A stretch of DNA of 64,000 nt from Streptomyces exfoliatus (GTDB taxonomy: Bacteria; Actinomycetota; Actinomycetes; Streptomycetales; Streptomycetaceae), in assembly GCF_000725545.1 (NCBI RefSeq), contig NZ_JNZP01000005.1, forward strand, positions 1 through 64,000, written 5' to 3'. The translations under genes were made by a program, and so were the position numbers. Below the pieces are notes generated by a model. It searched no databases. It saw nothing but the letters and a program-made list of their open reading frames with translations, and was not told the origin of the DNA. Positions 43,094 through 52,717 of the stretch are shown one piece after another (position 1 is the first letter of the stretch; each line of letters opens with the position of its first letter).

Positions 43094-46000
43094 ATGTCTA
43101 CTTCCTTCGCCGCCCTCCAGTCCGTCCTGGCCGAGGTCTCGCTGCGGGACTCCCACCGGCTCGGCCGCCGTCTCGAAGGCGCCCGCCGCATCCGCAAGCC
43201 CGAGGCCCGCGAGGCCGTCCTGGACGAGATCGCCGCAGAGGCGGCCAAGGCCAAGGAGCGCGTCGACGGGCGCGCCTCCCGCGTGCCCGCGGTCACCTAT
43301 CCCGAGCAGCTGCCCGTCTCGCAGAAGAAGGACGAGATCCTGGAGGCGATACGCGACCACCAGGTCGTGATCGTCGCCGGTGAGACGGGTTCCGGAAAGA
43401 CCACCCAGATCCCGAAGATCTGCCTGGAGCTCGGCCGGGGCGTCCGCGGCATGATCGGGCACACCCAGCCCCGCCGGATCGCCGCCCGCACGGTCGCCGA
43501 GCGCGTGGCGGAGGAGCTGAGGACCCCCCTCGGGGAGGCGGTCGGCTGGAAGGTCCGGTTCACCGACCAGGTGAACCCCGACGCGACCTTCGTGAAGCTG
43601 ATGACGGACGGCATCCTGCTCGCCGAGATCCAGACGGACCGCGAGCTGCGCGCCTACGACACGATCATCATCGACGAGGCCCACGAGCGGTCACTCAACA
43701 TCGACTTCCTGCTCGGCTACCTGGCCCAGCTGCTCCCGAAGCGCCCCGACCTCAAGGTCGTGATCACCTCCGCGACGATCGACCCGGAGCGCTTCTCCCG
43801 CCACTTCGGCGACGCCCCGATCGTCGAGGTCAGCGGTCGTACGTATCCGGTCGAGGTCCGCTACCGGCCCCTCCTGGAGGAGGACTCCGAGGAGTCGGAC
43901 CGGGACCAGATCACCGCGATCTGCGAGGCCGTCGACGAGCTGCAGGCCGAGGGCCCCGGCGACGTCCTGGTCTTCCTCTCCGGTGAGCGCGAGATCCGCG
44001 ACACCGCGGACGCGCTCCTGAAGCGGAACCTCCGCAACACCGAGGTCCTCCCCCTCTACGCGCGCCTGTCCCACGCCGAGCAGCACCGGGTCTTCCAGGC
44101 GCACTCGGGCCGCCGGATCGTGCTCGCCACGAACGTCGCCGAGACCTCCCTCACGGTCCCCGGCATCAAGTACGTGATCGACCCGGGCACCGCCCGCATC
44201 TCCCGCTACTCGCACCGCACCAAGGTGCAGCGGCTGCCGATCGAGCCGGTCAGCCAGGCGAGCGCCAACCAGCGCAAGGGCCGTTGCGGCCGTACCTCCG
44301 ACGGCATCTGCATCCGGCTGTACTCGGAGGACGACTTCCTCACCCGGCCGGAGTTCACGGACGCGGAGATCCTCCGTACGAACCTGGCCTCCGTCATCCT
44401 CCAGATGACCGCCGCCGGACTCGGCGAGATCGAGAAGTTCCCCTTCATCGACCCGCCGGACCACCGGAACATCCGGGACGGCGTGCAGCTCCTGCAGGAG
44501 CTGGGCGCGATCGACCCGACGGAGAAGGACCCCAAGAAGCGGCTGACCCCGCAGGGCCGGAAGCTCTCCCAGCTGCCCGTCGACCCGCGGCTCGCCCGGA
44601 TGGTCCTGGAGGCCGACAAGAACGGCTGTGTCCGCGAGGTCATGGTGATCGCGGCGGCGCTGTCCATCCAGGACCCGCGCGAGCGGCCGGCCGAGAAGCA
44701 GACGCAGGCCGACCAGCAGCACGCCCGCTTCAAGGACGAGACCAGCGACTTCCTCGCCTTTCTGAACCTCTGGCGGTACGTCCGCGAGCAGCAGAAGGAG
44801 CGCGGTTCCAGCTCCTTCCGCCGGATGTGCAAGCAGGAGTACCTGAACTTCCTGCGCATCCGGGAGTGGCAGGACATCTACGCGCAGCTGCGGACGGTCG
44901 CCAAGCAGCTGGGCATCCACGTCAACGAGGAGGACGCGCCGGAGCAGTCCGTGCACGTCTCGCTCCTCGCCGGTCTGCTCTCGCACATCGGCATGAAGGA
45001 CGTGAAGGAGGGCGCGAAGAACGACTACCTGGGCGCCCGCAGCGCCAAGTTCGCGATCTTCCCGGGTTCCGCGCTCTTCAAGAAGCCCCCGCGTTTCGTC
45101 ATGTCCGCCGAGCTGGTGGAGACCTCGCGCCTGTGGGCCCGGGTCAACGCGCGCGTGGAGCCCGAGTGGATCGAGCCGCTCGCCCAGCACCTGGTGAAGA
45201 AGACGTACAGCGAGCCGCACTGGGAGAAGGACCAGGCGGCCGTGATGGCCTTCGAGAAGGTGACGCTGTACGGCGTGCCGATCATCGCCGACCGCAAGGT
45301 GAACTACGGCCGGATCGACCCGGAGGTCTCCCGGGACCTGTTCATCAGGAACGCGCTCGTCGAGGGCGACTGGCGCACCCACCACAAGTTCTTCTCGGAC
45401 AACCGCAAGCTCCTCACCGAGGTCGAGGAGCTGGAGCACCGGGCCCGCCGCCGGGACATCCTGGTCGACGACGAGACGCTGTTCGACTTCTACGACAAGC
45501 GCGTCCCCGAGCACGTGGTGTCCGGCGCCCACTTCGACTCCTGGTGGAAGCGCAAGCGCGACGAGGAGCCGGAGTTCCTCGACTTCGAGCGCGAGATGCT
45601 CATCAACGAGAAGGCCGCCGGGGTCACCAAGGACGACTACCCGGACTCCTGGCGGCAGGGGCCGCTGAAGTTCCGGGTGACGTACCAGTTCGAGCCCGGC
45701 GCGGACGCCGACGGCGTGACCGTCCACATCCCGCTCCAGGTGCTCAACCAGGTCACGGACGAGGGCTTCGAGTGGCAGATCCCGGGTCTGCGCGCGGAGG
45801 TCGTCACCGAGCTGATCCGGTCGCTCCCGAAACCGATCCGCCGGCACTACGTGCCCGCGCCGAACTTCGCGAGCCGCTTCCTGGACGCCGTCGTGCCCGT
45901 GCAGGAGCCGCTGGACGGCGCGCTCGCCCGCGAGCTCCAGCGGATGGTCGGCGTCCCGGTCACCGCCGAGGACTTCGACTGGGCGAAGGTGCCCGAGCAC

Positions 46001-47032
46001 CTCAAGGTGACGTTCCGGATCGTCGACGAGCGGCGCCGCAAGCTCGCCGAGGACAAGGACCTGGAGACGCTGCGGCTCCAGCTGCGCCCCAAGGCCCGCA
46101 AGGCCCTCTCACAGGCCGCTGCGGCGGCCACGGCGGGCCCTGACGGCTCCGGGCCCTCCCTGGAGCGCACGGGGCTCACCGCGTGGACGATCGGCACGCT
46201 CACGAAGGTCTTCGAGACCAAGCGGGGCGGGCAGCCGGTCAAGGCGTACCCGGCGCTCGTGGACGAGGGCGCGACCGTCGCCGTGCGCCTCTTCGACACG
46301 GAGGCCGAGCAGGCGCAGGCGATGTGGCGGGGCACCCGGAAGCTGGTCATGCTGAACATCCCGGTGAACCCGGCGAAGTTCGCCTCGGACAAGCTGACCA
46401 ACCAGCAGAAGCTGGCCCTGTCCTCGAACCCGCACGGCTCGATCCAGGCCCTCTTCGACGACTGCGCGACCGCGGCCGCCGACAAGCTGATCGCGGACCA
46501 CGGCGGCCCGGCGTGGGACGAGGAGTCCTTCCGGAAGCTGTACGACAAGGTCCGTGCTGACCTCGTCGACACGACCGTGCGGACGGTGGGCCAGGTCCAG
46601 CAGATCCTGGCGGCCTGGCAGGCCTGCGAGCGCCGGCTCAAGTCAACGAACAGCCTGGCGCTGATCGACAACCTGAGCGACGTGCGCGCGCAGCTGGCGT
46701 GGCTGATGCCGGCGGGCTTCGTCACCCGTACGGGGCTGAAGCGGCTGCCCGACCTCATGCGCTACCTGGTGGCGGTGGACCGACGGCTCCAGCAGATGCC
46801 GGCCGGGGTGCAGCGGGACACCACCCGGATGGAGAAGGTCCGGGAGATGCAGGACGAGTACGCCTGGCTGCTCGAGCAGCTCCCGAAGGGCCGGCCGGTG
46901 CCGTCCGAGGTCACCGACATCCGCTGGATGATCGAGGAGCTGCGGGTGAGCTACTTCGCGCACGCCCTCGGCACCGCGTACCCCGTCTCGGACAAGCGGA
47001 TCGTGAAGGCGATCGACGCGGCGGCCCCCTGA
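43094..47032 (+). CDS. hrpA: ATP-dependent RNA helicase HrpA (DEAH family)
   Basis: A 1312-residue protein, close to the 1300 of E. coli HrpA. Walker A GETGSGKTTQIPK is near residue 95, DEAHERSLNIDF near 193, SAT in VVITSATID near 219, and the motif VI segment SQASANQRKGRCGRT near 390. The HA2 and OB-like regions and the DUF3418-type C-terminal domain follow, all present. In E. coli HrpA resolves stalled or collided ribosomes. No clear ribosome-binding site precedes ATG 43094, so the message may have a very short leader. Confidence 0.95.
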   Translation: MSTSFAALQSVLAEVSLRDSHRLGRRLEGARRIRKPEAREAVLDEIAAEAAKAKERVDGRASRVPAVTYPEQLPVSQKKDEILEAIRDHQVVIVAGETGSGKTTQIPKICLELGRGVRGMIGHTQPRRIAARTVAERVAEELRTPLGEAVGWKVRFTDQVNPDATFVKLMTDGILLAEIQTDRELRAYDTIIIDEAHERSLNIDFLLGYLAQLLPKRPDLKVVITSATIDPERFSRHFGDAPIVEVSGRTYPVEVRYRPLLEEDSEESDRDQITAICEAVDELQAEGPGDVLVFLSGEREIRDTADALLKRNLRNTEVLPLYARLSHAEQHRVFQAHSGRRIVLATNVAETSLTVPGIKYVIDPGTARISRYSHRTKVQRLPIEPVSQASANQRKGRCGRTSDGICIRLYSEDDFLTRPEFTDAEILRTNLASVILQMTAAGLGEIEKFPFIDPPDHRNIRDGVQLLQELGAIDPTEKDPKKRLTPQGRKLSQLPVDPRLARMVLEADKNGCVREVMVIAAALSIQDPRERPAEKQTQADQQHARFKDETSDFLAFLNLWRYVREQQKERGSSSFRRMCKQEYLNFLRIREWQDIYAQLRTVAKQLGIHVNEEDAPEQSVHVSLLAGLLSHIGMKDVKEGAKNDYLGARSAKFAIFPGSALFKKPPRFVMSAELVETSRLWARVNARVEPEWIEPLAQHLVKKTYSEPHWEKDQAAVMAFEKVTLYGVPIIADRKVNYGRIDPEVSRDLFIRNALVEGDWRTHHKFFSDNRKLLTEVEELEHRARRRDILVDDETLFDFYDKRVPEHVVSGAHFDSWWKRKRDEEPEFLDFEREMLINEKAAGVTKDDYPDSWRQGPLKFRVTYQFEPGADADGVTVHIPLQVLNQVTDEGFEWQIPGLRAEVVTELIRSLPKPIRRHYVPAPNFASRFLDAVVPVQEPLDGALARELQRMVGVPVTAEDFDWAKVPEHLKVTFRIVDERRRKLAEDKDLETLRLQLRPKARKALSQAAAAATAGPDGSGPSLERTGLTAWTIGTLTKVFETKRGGQPVKAYPALVDEGATVAVRLFDTEAEQAQAMWRGTRKLVMLNIPVNPAKFASDKLTNQQKLALSSNPHGSIQALFDDCATAAADKLIADHGGPAWDEESFRKLYDKVRADLVDTTVRTVGQVQQILAAWQACERRLKSTNSLALIDNLSDVRAQLAWLMPAGFVTRTGLKRLPDLMRYLVAVDRRLQQMPAGVQRDTTRMEKVREMQDEYAWLLEQLPKGRPVPSEVTDIRWMIEELRVSYFAHALGTAYPVSDKRIVKAIDAAAP

Positions 47033-47065
47033 CCGGGGTCCTCGTCGCACCCGTCCGGCGGTGAG

Positions 47066-47095
47066 TTCGACCAGACCGCTGACCTGCTGTACAGT
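47066..47095 (+). promoter_or_regulatory. promoter of tRNA-Asp copy 2
   Basis: TTCGAC (47066-47071), 18-bp spacer, TACAGT (47090-47095), 35 bp before the tRNA. Confidence 0.5.
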
Positions 47096-47130
47096 CTTTC
47101 TCGCAGCCACTTACGAGCGGCAGCAACCGA

Positions 47131-47204
47131 GGACCTGTGGAGCAGTTGGTTAGCTCGCCACCCTGTCAAGGTGGAGGTCGCGGGTTCAAGTCCCGTCAGG
47201 TTCG
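47131..47204 (+). tRNA. tRNA-Asp(GUC), copy 2
   Basis: Anticodon loop CTGTCAA. The body matches copy 1 exactly, but the acceptor stem is GGACCTG/CAGGTTC instead of GGCTCTG/CAGAGTC, with pairing preserved. Confidence 0.97.
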
Positions 47205-47211
47205 CTTCACC

Positions 47212-47243
47212 GAAAGGCCCGCATCGCGAGATGCGGGCCTTTC
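47212..47243 (+). terminator. terminator of tRNA-Asp copy 2
   Basis: GAAAGGCCCGCATC (47212-47225), GCGA tetraloop, GATGCGGGCCTTTC (47230-47243). A perfect 14-bp stem. Confidence 0.92.
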
Positions 47244-47347
47244 GTCGTGTTCCCGTGTTCGTTGCGGTCCGGTGTCTTGACGGGGCCGGGCGCCGCCGGT
47301 ACCCCGGACATCAGGGAATCGGGGGCCCACACCGGAGGTGGTCGCGC

Positions 47348-47578
47348 ATGGCCGCGGCGTCCGCAGCACGGCACGAGACACGAGCGCTGCTGCGTGCCCA
47401 TCTGGCGGCCGCTTCCCGCTACGGACACGTCACGCGCCACTGCGCGGTCTGCCATCGCCTCCTGCGGCTCTCCATGGAGCTCGCGGAGGCCGGGGAGCCC
47501 GGGGGGCCCGGGGAGCCCGAGGAGCAGCCGCCGGCGGCGTGCTCGTCCGCGGGGGACGAAAGTCCCACCGACCCATGA
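47348..47578 (+). CDS. small conserved protein (DUF6274-like)
   Basis: A 76-residue protein. The core (RHETRALLRAHLAAASRYG, then RHCAVCHRLLRLSME) has a CxxC pair with flanking His, so it may bind zinc. I recall this as a short family found beside bldC in Streptomyces, with no known role. The tail is Pro/Glu-rich. ATG 47348 follows GGAGGTGGTCGCGC. It converges on bldC. Confidence 0.75.
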   Translation: MAAASAARHETRALLRAHLAAASRYGHVTRHCAVCHRLLRLSMELAEAGEPGGPGEPEEQPPAACSSAGDESPTDP

Positions 47579-47909
47579 CCAACGGCGGGTTGGGAGCGTT
47601 CCGCGAAGTGGGAGGCTGTTCTTTGGCAAGGCTTCGCCAGTGTGACGGGAGTCACTGAGGCAGTTTCAGAAACCGCTTCACTTACACCCTCCCTACACCG
47701 ACCCAATTTAATATGTGCAATTGCACCACCGGCCGAGGAGTGACGCCGGGCACAAAAGAAGATCGCGCCAGACCCGGCGGAGTCCAGCGCGATCGTTGAC
47801 GAAGGCCTGTTGGGGCAGGATTCCGTCGGCAGAGCTAGGGGTGGGCAACCGGATTGGGGGATCCGGAAAGACCCGGTGTTACGGGGTGATACGGGGTGTT
47901 CGCGCGGCC
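47579..47909. other. gap between convergent DUF6274-like and bldC genes
   Basis: 331 bp without a supported gene. It contains a relatively AT-rich patch (about 47705-47730) and an 8-bp inverted repeat GATCGCGC (47761-47768)/GCGCGATC (47787-47794) that could terminate one of the flanking genes. Confidence 0.35.
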
Positions 47910-48116
47910 TCAGGCCTCGCTGCGCTGCTGCGGAATGCCAGCCAGCAGCGCGCGGACCTCAGCCTCGCGGTACCGGCGGTGTCCACCCAGGGTGCGGATG
48001 GACGTGAGCTTCCCGGCCTTCGCCCAACGGGTCACCGTCTTCGGGTCCACACGGAACATCGTGGCAACCTCGGCAGGGGTCAGCAGCGGCTCGGCATCAG
48101 GGGTGCGAGCGGTCAT
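47910..48116 (-). CDS. bldC: developmental regulator BldC
   Basis: A 68-residue protein consisting almost entirely of a MerR-like winged helix: LLTPAEVATMFRVDPKTVTR, then WAKAGKLTSIRTLGGHRRYR. This is the full known length of BldC. It binds DNA as head-to-tail oligomers on direct repeats and holds back entry into development. ATG 48116 follows GAGGAGGCCGCTC. An 8-bp inverted repeat lies just upstream in the leader. Confidence 0.96.
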   Translation of the reverse strand: MTARTPDAEPLLTPAEVATMFRVDPKTVTRWAKAGKLTSIRTLGGHRRYREAEVRALLAGIPQQRSEA

Positions 48117-48708
48117 GAGCGGCCTCCTCGGGAGAACCGAACCATCTCGGTTCTTTCCTCTAAATTCTGCACCTTGACCCGCCTTGCCCGAAATGGCAGA
48201 AGCGGGCCGAGTCGGTTATAGGACGAACGGCTTGTCCTCGGCACTACAACTACACCATCCGTCCAGCCACGTCGGCCAAACCGATGGAATTGCCCTCGCA
48301 GGTGTTCATCAGCGGCGGAAGTCGATGGACCATGCCATAACGGACAGTCACGCGGCTGTGACGATCAGTCACAGCCGCGATCAGGAGTCCTCAGACCCCC
48401 CATAGAGTGCAATGTCGAGCGTTCCGCCCATAGATGGGCGGAAGGAACCCTCCCCGGACTCCTTGTCCTATTTTGGCACGAGGGTGGGCGATGGGCGCAA
48501 GGGTGCGGTAAGTGCTGTCCGTCACGCTTGAGCCAAAGGCCCGGATCGGGACCAACGTCCCCGCCGGAGGGTGCCGAACGGCCCCCGGGAGACCCGGACC
48601 CCCCGATCGCCGAAATCCGGCAGTCGGGATCCGGACACCCCTGAAGATCATTTACACCCGCCGGACATGTCTTGTCGATACCGACCTGACGAAGATGCCC
48701 GACTGATG
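48117..48708. promoter_or_regulatory. long upstream region of bldC
   Basis: 592 bp between bldC and the next gene upstream on the same strand, without a convincing coding sequence. Besides the leader repeat it holds a perfect 12-bp inverted repeat CGCGGCTGTGAC (48351-48362)-GATCA-GTCACAGCCGCG (48368-48379). The stretch is less GC-rich than its neighbours. Confidence 0.55.
48133..48154. repeat. 8-bp inverted repeat in the bldC leader
   Basis: AGAACCGA (48133-48140), six bases, TCGGTTCT (48147-48154), perfect, starting 17 bp upstream of the bldC start codon. It may form an mRNA hairpin next to the ribosome-binding site or be a protein operator. Confidence 0.8.
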
Positions 48709-49572
48709 TCAATTCGCGAAGCGCAGCTCACGGACCGTCCGCCAGCGCTCCGCGAGCCGCCCGTACGCCTCGCTCGCCCCCTCGCCGTCACCGGCCCGCA
48801 GCGCCGCGATCCCCTCCGCCATCTGCGCCGCCGACCGGTCGGCGGCCAGCCACTCCTCCGTCACCGCGTGCACCAGACCGCCGAAGTCCAGCTCCACCAG
48901 CGCCCGCGGATGGAACTCCTCCAGCCAGCGCCCCACCTCGATCAGCCCCTCCGTCATGGGACCGTCGTCGATCGACTCCCGCAGGGCCCGCAGCGCCCGC
49001 GCGAGCCGGCGGCGCGCCTGCGCCATCGTCGTCCGGTAGCGCAGCACCGGCGCCCGGCCGGCCGCCCCCGCGCCGTCCCCGGGCTCCCCCGGCTCGTACT
49101 GCCGGTCCTCGTCCCCGAAGAGCGCGAACCAGCGCAGCGGCACGTGCCAGACCGCCGTACGGATCCACGGCCGCGCGTCCGGGTTCACACCGAGCCACCG
49201 CTCGTAGTCGCCCGCCACCTGGACCCGCACCACCGGCGGCAGCATCGCGTCGAGCACCGGCCCGGGGAACTGGCCGTCGAGCTCCTGGAGCGCCAGCCAT
49301 CCGCGCAGCCGGGTCCGCCACGGACAGATCACCACCACCCCGTCCAGATGGGCGACGAAGGCCTCCGCGCTCTCGTGGACCGGGACCGGGACCGGCGGCG
49401 TCGGCAGCAGGTCCGCGAGCGACCGGCGCAGCTCGTCCTGCGCCCCCGGGACGCGCGGCCGGCGGGCGTACCGGGCCCAGTGGGTCCGCTCCGGCTCGGG
49501 GAACGCGGCCAGCGGCTCGTACACCCGCAGATAGGACGCGTAGGGGACGAGGAGCGAGGAGGCGACCGACAT
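48709..49572 (-). CDS. conserved hypothetical protein
   Basis: A 287-residue protein with no recognised domain or motif. It is soluble-looking, rich in Arg, Trp and Pro, with a conserved-looking opening (SSLLVPYASYLRVYEPLAAF) and a helical C-terminal half (EGLIEVGRWLEEFHPRALVE). The position between bldC and vdh matches a conserved Streptomyces gene as I recall. ATG 49572 follows GGAAGGATTCGCGAC. The function is unknown. Confidence 0.75.
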   Translation of the reverse strand: MSVASSLLVPYASYLRVYEPLAAFPEPERTHWARYARRPRVPGAQDELRRSLADLLPTPPVPVPVHESAEAFVAHLDGVVVICPWRTRLRGWLALQELDGQFPGPVLDAMLPPVVRVQVAGDYERWLGVNPDARPWIRTAVWHVPLRWFALFGDEDRQYEPGEPGDGAGAAGRAPVLRYRTTMAQARRRLARALRALRESIDDGPMTEGLIEVGRWLEEFHPRALVELDFGGLVHAVTEEWLAADRSAAQMAEGIAALRAGDGEGASEAYGRLAERWRTVRELRFAN

Positions 49573-49727
49573 GTCGCGAATCCTTCCACGGAGGTACTCC
49601 GGGAGGGGGTGATCCTGAGCACTGCGGCCGATCTACGCCCAGGTAGGACTTACCCTCTTGCCGAACTGGTCCTCCCCCACCCGCAGGGAGGACCGAAACC
49701 GCCGCTTCGTACTTGGGAGTCACCACC

Positions 49728-50819
49728 GTGACCGATGTGACCGGCGTTCCTGCTGACGTACTGCGCACCCTGTTCCACTCGGAGCAGGGTGGCCACGAGC
49801 AAGTCGTGCTCTGCCAGGACCGCGCCACCGGCCTCAAGGCCGTCATCGCCCTCCACTCCACCGCCCTGGGCCCCGCCCTCGGCGGCACCCGCTTCTACCC
49901 GTACGCCACCGAGGCCGAGGCGATCGCCGACGCGCTCAACCTGGCCCGCGGCATGTCGTACAAGAACGCCATGGCCGGTCTCGACCACGGCGGCGGCAAG
50001 GCCGTCATCATCGGCGACCCGGAGAAGATCAAGAGCGAGGAGCTGCTCCTCGCCTACGGGCGCTTCGTCGCCTCCCTCGGCGGCCGGTACGTCACGGCCT
50101 GCGACGTCGGCACCTACGTCGCCGACATGGACGTCGTCGCCCGCGAGAACCAGTGGACCACCGGCCGCTCCCCCGAGAACGGCGGCGCCGGCGACTCCTC
50201 CGTCCTCACCGCCTTCGGCGTCTTCCAGGGCATGCGCGCATCCGCGCAGACCCTGTGGGGCGACCCGACCCTGCGCGGCCGCAAGGTCGGCGTCGCGGGC
50301 GTCGGCAAGGTCGGCCACTACCTCGTCGAGCACCTCCTGCAGGACGGCGCCGAGGTCGTGATCACCGATGTGCGCGAGGAGTCGGTGCGCCGGATCACCG
50401 ACAAGTACCCGCAGGTCGCCGTGGTCGCCGACACCGACGCGCTGATCCGCGTCGAGGGTCTCGACATCTACGCGCCCTGCGCGCTGGGCGGCGCCCTGAA
50501 CGAGGAGACGGTGCCGTTCCTCACCGCGAGCATCGTCTGCGGCGCGGCCAACAACCAGCTGGCCCACCCCGGCATCGAGAAGGACCTCGTGGGGCGCGGG
50601 ATCCTCTACGCGCCCGACTACGTGGTCAACGCCGGCGGCGTGATCCAGGTCGCCGACGAGCTGCACGGCTTCGACTTCGACCGCTGCAAGGCGAAGGCGA
50701 CGAAGATCTTCGACACCACGCTCGAAATCTTCGCACGTGCGAAGGCTGACGGGATTCCGCCGGCCTCGGCGGCCGACCGGATCGCCGAACAGCGGATGGC
50801 GGACGCGCGGCGCGGCTGA
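49728..50819 (+). CDS. vdh: valine/leucine dehydrogenase
   Basis: A 363-residue amino acid dehydrogenase that deaminates branched-chain amino acids to 2-oxo acids with NAD+. It feeds acyl-CoA starter units and nitrogen metabolism in Streptomyces. The substrate motif GGTRFYPYA and catalytic-Lys motif [10 protein letters not shown] (about residues 80-89) precede a Rossmann motif GVAGVGKVG (about 185-193). GTG 49728 follows GGGAGTCACCACC. The length agrees with S. coelicolor Vdh. Confidence 0.9.
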   Translation: MTDVTGVPADVLRTLFHSEQGGHEQVVLCQDRATGLKAVIALHSTALGPALGGTRFYPYATEAEAIADALNLARGMSYKNAMAGLDHGGGKAVIIGDPEKIKSEELLLAYGRFVASLGGRYVTACDVGTYVADMDVVARENQWTTGRSPENGGAGDSSVLTAFGVFQGMRASAQTLWGDPTLRGRKVGVAGVGKVGHYLVEHLLQDGAEVVITDVREESVRRITDKYPQVAVVADTDALIRVEGLDIYAPCALGGALNEETVPFLTASIVCGAANNQLAHPGIEKDLVGRGILYAPDYVVNAGGVIQVADELHGFDFDRCKAKATKIFDTTLEIFARAKADGIPPASAADRIAEQRMADARRG

Positions 50820-51175
50820 GCCGTACCGGAGGCCGGCCCGCCGCCAGGGCCGCCGCCGGGCCGCCTGTGGACGACTCACGGATGTCCCCAGGCGGCCCAC
50901 AGGCGGTCCGCGGGCGGCCCGCGGGGAGACTTCGCTCACGCCCTTCGGCGGGTCGGTCCTCCAGAAGAGGTTAAAATCGCGATTGACCAGCGAGGAAAGG
51001 GCTCCTCGAAGGTTCTGTACCGGGGTATGTGATGCGCGCGGCGTACCGTAGACCCGCGGAAACAGGTACCGTTGAAGCTCTACGGACCGGTCTCTCTGTC
51101 GAGAGTCCGTTCCGACTCATGAACGCGTGTCAAGACTCTGGGGCCACCGAGCCCCGTCACCGAGGGGGTCGAGCC
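50820..51175. other. gap upstream of the DUF3073 gene
   Basis: 356 bp with no supported gene. It holds GC-rich partial dyads just after vdh and a candidate -35 TTGACC at about 50980 on the plus strand without a clear -10. The region probably carries the promoter and leader of the DUF3073 gene. Confidence 0.35.
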
Positions 51176-51430
51176 ATGGGGCGCGGCCGGGCAAAGGCCA
51201 AGCAGACCAAGGTCGCCCGCCAGCTGAAGTACAGCAGCGGCGGGACGGACCTGACGCGTCTGGCCAATGAGCTGGGCGCTTCGACTTCGAGCCAGCCGCC
51301 GAATGGCGAGCCGTTCGAGGACGACGACGAGGAAGACGACCCGTACGCCCAGTACGCGGATCTCTACAACACGGACGACGAGGACGAGGACGACGAGTCC
51401 GGTCCCGCGTCGTCCCCGCGTCGCGCTTGA
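51176..51430 (+). CDS. DUF3073 family protein
   Basis: An 84-residue protein. The basic N-terminus (MGRGRAKAKQTKVARQLKY) is the family hallmark, followed by a very acidic tail (EDDDEEDDPYAQYADLYNTDDEDEDDE). The polarised charge suggests nucleic-acid or ribosome contact, but no role is established. ATG 51176 follows GAGGGGGTCGAGCC. Confidence 0.88.
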   Translation: MGRGRAKAKQTKVARQLKYSSGGTDLTRLANELGASTSSQPPNGEPFEDDDEEDDPYAQYADLYNTDDEDEDDESGPASSPRRA

Positions 51431-51447
51431 CCTTCTGAATCGCACCG

Positions 51448-51483
51448 CAGAAACCCGGCCGGGGACACCCGGCCGGGTTTCTG
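51448..51483 (+). terminator. terminator of the DUF3073 gene
   Basis: CAGAAACCCGGCCGGG (51448-51463), GACA loop, CCCGGCCGGGTTTCTG (51468-51483). A perfect 16-bp stem. Confidence 0.92.
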
Positions 51484-51520
51484 TGCTGTCCGCGTCCAGG
51501 GGAGGGCCCCGGGTCCCGGA

Positions 51521-51563
51521 GTACGCGAACGGGGCGCCCCTCAGGAGCGCCCCGTTCGCGTAC
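51521..51563 (-). terminator. terminator of the purF-purM genes
   Basis: A perfect 17-bp inverted repeat (51521-51537 with 51547-51563; arms GTACGCGAACGGGGCGC and its complement) lies 13 bp past the purM stop. With the preceding hairpin it separates two convergent units. Confidence 0.88.
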
Positions 51564-51576
51564 CGCTCTGCCGGCT

Positions 51577-52659
51577 CTACTTGGCGTAGTCGCCGACCAG
51601 CTCCGCGCCGGTGGTGTGCGCGCCGCGCTCGGTGATCTCGCCCGCGACCCAGGCCTCGACGCCCCGGTCCGCCAGCGTCGTCAGGGCCGCGTCCACCGAA
51701 TCGGCCGGCACGACGGCCATCATGCCGACGCCCATGTTCAGGGTCTTCTCCAGCTCCAGGCGCTCCACCTGACCGGCCTTGCCGACCAGGTCGAAGATCG
51801 CGCCCGGGGTCCAGGTGGAACGGTCGACCGTGGCGTGCAGGCCGTCCGGGATCACCCGGGCCAGGTTGGCGGCGAGACCGCCGCCCGTGATGTGGCTGTA
51901 CGCGTGGACGTCCGTGGTCCTGGTGAGGGCCAGGCAGTCCAGCGAGTAGATCTTCGTGGGCTCCAGGAGCTCCTCGCCCAGGGTCCGGCCGAGCTCCTCG
52001 ACCCGCTGGTCGAGGGTCATGCCGGCGCGGTCGAAGACCACGTGCCGTACGAGCGAGTACCCGTTCGAGTGAAGACCCGAGGAGGCCATGGCGATGACCG
52101 CGTCCCCCGTACGGATGCGATCGGCGCCGAGCAGCCGGTCGTACTCCACGACACCCGTGCCCGCGCCGGCCACGTCGAAGTCGTCCGGGCCGAGGAGGCC
52201 AGGGTGCTCGGCCGTCTCGCCGCCGACCAGGGCGCAACCGGCCAGGACACAGCCCTCGGCGATGCCCTTGACGATGGCGGCGACCCGCTCCGGGTGGACC
52301 TTGCCCACGCAGATGTAGTCGGTCATGAAGAGCGGCTCGGCGCCGCAGACGACGATGTCGTCCATGACCATCGCGACCAGGTCGTGGCCGATCGTGTCGT
52401 ACACGCCCATCTGGCGGGCGATGTCGACCTTCGTGCCGACGCCGTCGGTGGCGGAGGCGAGCAGCGGACGCTCGTAGCGCTTGAGGGCGGAGGCGTCGAA
52501 GAGGCCGGCGAAGCCCCCGAGGCCACCGAGGACCTCAGGGCGCTGCGTCTTCTTCACCCACTCCTTCATGAGCTCGACGGCGCGGTCACCCGCTTCGATG
52601 TCGACACCTGCAGTTTTGTAGCTCGCCGCCGCGTAGCTGGCACCGGTGGTCTGAGACAT
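51577..52659 (-). CDS. purM: phosphoribosylformylglycinamidine cyclo-ligase (AIR synthetase)
   Basis: A 360-residue enzyme of purine synthesis that closes FGAM to AIR with ATP. Motifs include GVGTKVDIARQMG, the metal-linked MDDIVVCGAEPLFMTDY and GCALVGGETAEHPG, all typical of PurM. ATG 52659 begins MSQTTGASYAAAS, as in other actinomycetes. It lies 58 bp downstream of purF on the same strand and is probably co-transcribed. Confidence 0.96.
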   Translation of the reverse strand: MSQTTGASYAAASYKTAGVDIEAGDRAVELMKEWVKKTQRPEVLGGLGGFAGLFDASALKRYERPLLASATDGVGTKVDIARQMGVYDTIGHDLVAMVMDDIVVCGAEPLFMTDYICVGKVHPERVAAIVKGIAEGCVLAGCALVGGETAEHPGLLGPDDFDVAGAGTGVVEYDRLLGADRIRTGDAVIAMASSGLHSNGYSLVRHVVFDRAGMTLDQRVEELGRTLGEELLEPTKIYSLDCLALTRTTDVHAYSHITGGGLAANLARVIPDGLHATVDRSTWTPGAIFDLVGKAGQVERLELEKTLNMGVGMMAVVPADSVDAALTTLADRGVEAWVAGEITERGAHTTGAELVGDYAK

Positions 52660-52717
52660 GGGTTCAGAGCTTTCGTGTCGTCGTACTGCACGCCGTACTG
52701 CGGGTCGCAGCGGCTTC

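Noticed and set aside
43691..46000. 769-codon open frame on the minus strand
   Set aside because: It is antisense to hrpA, whose helicase motifs are complete; composition is that of a shadow frame.
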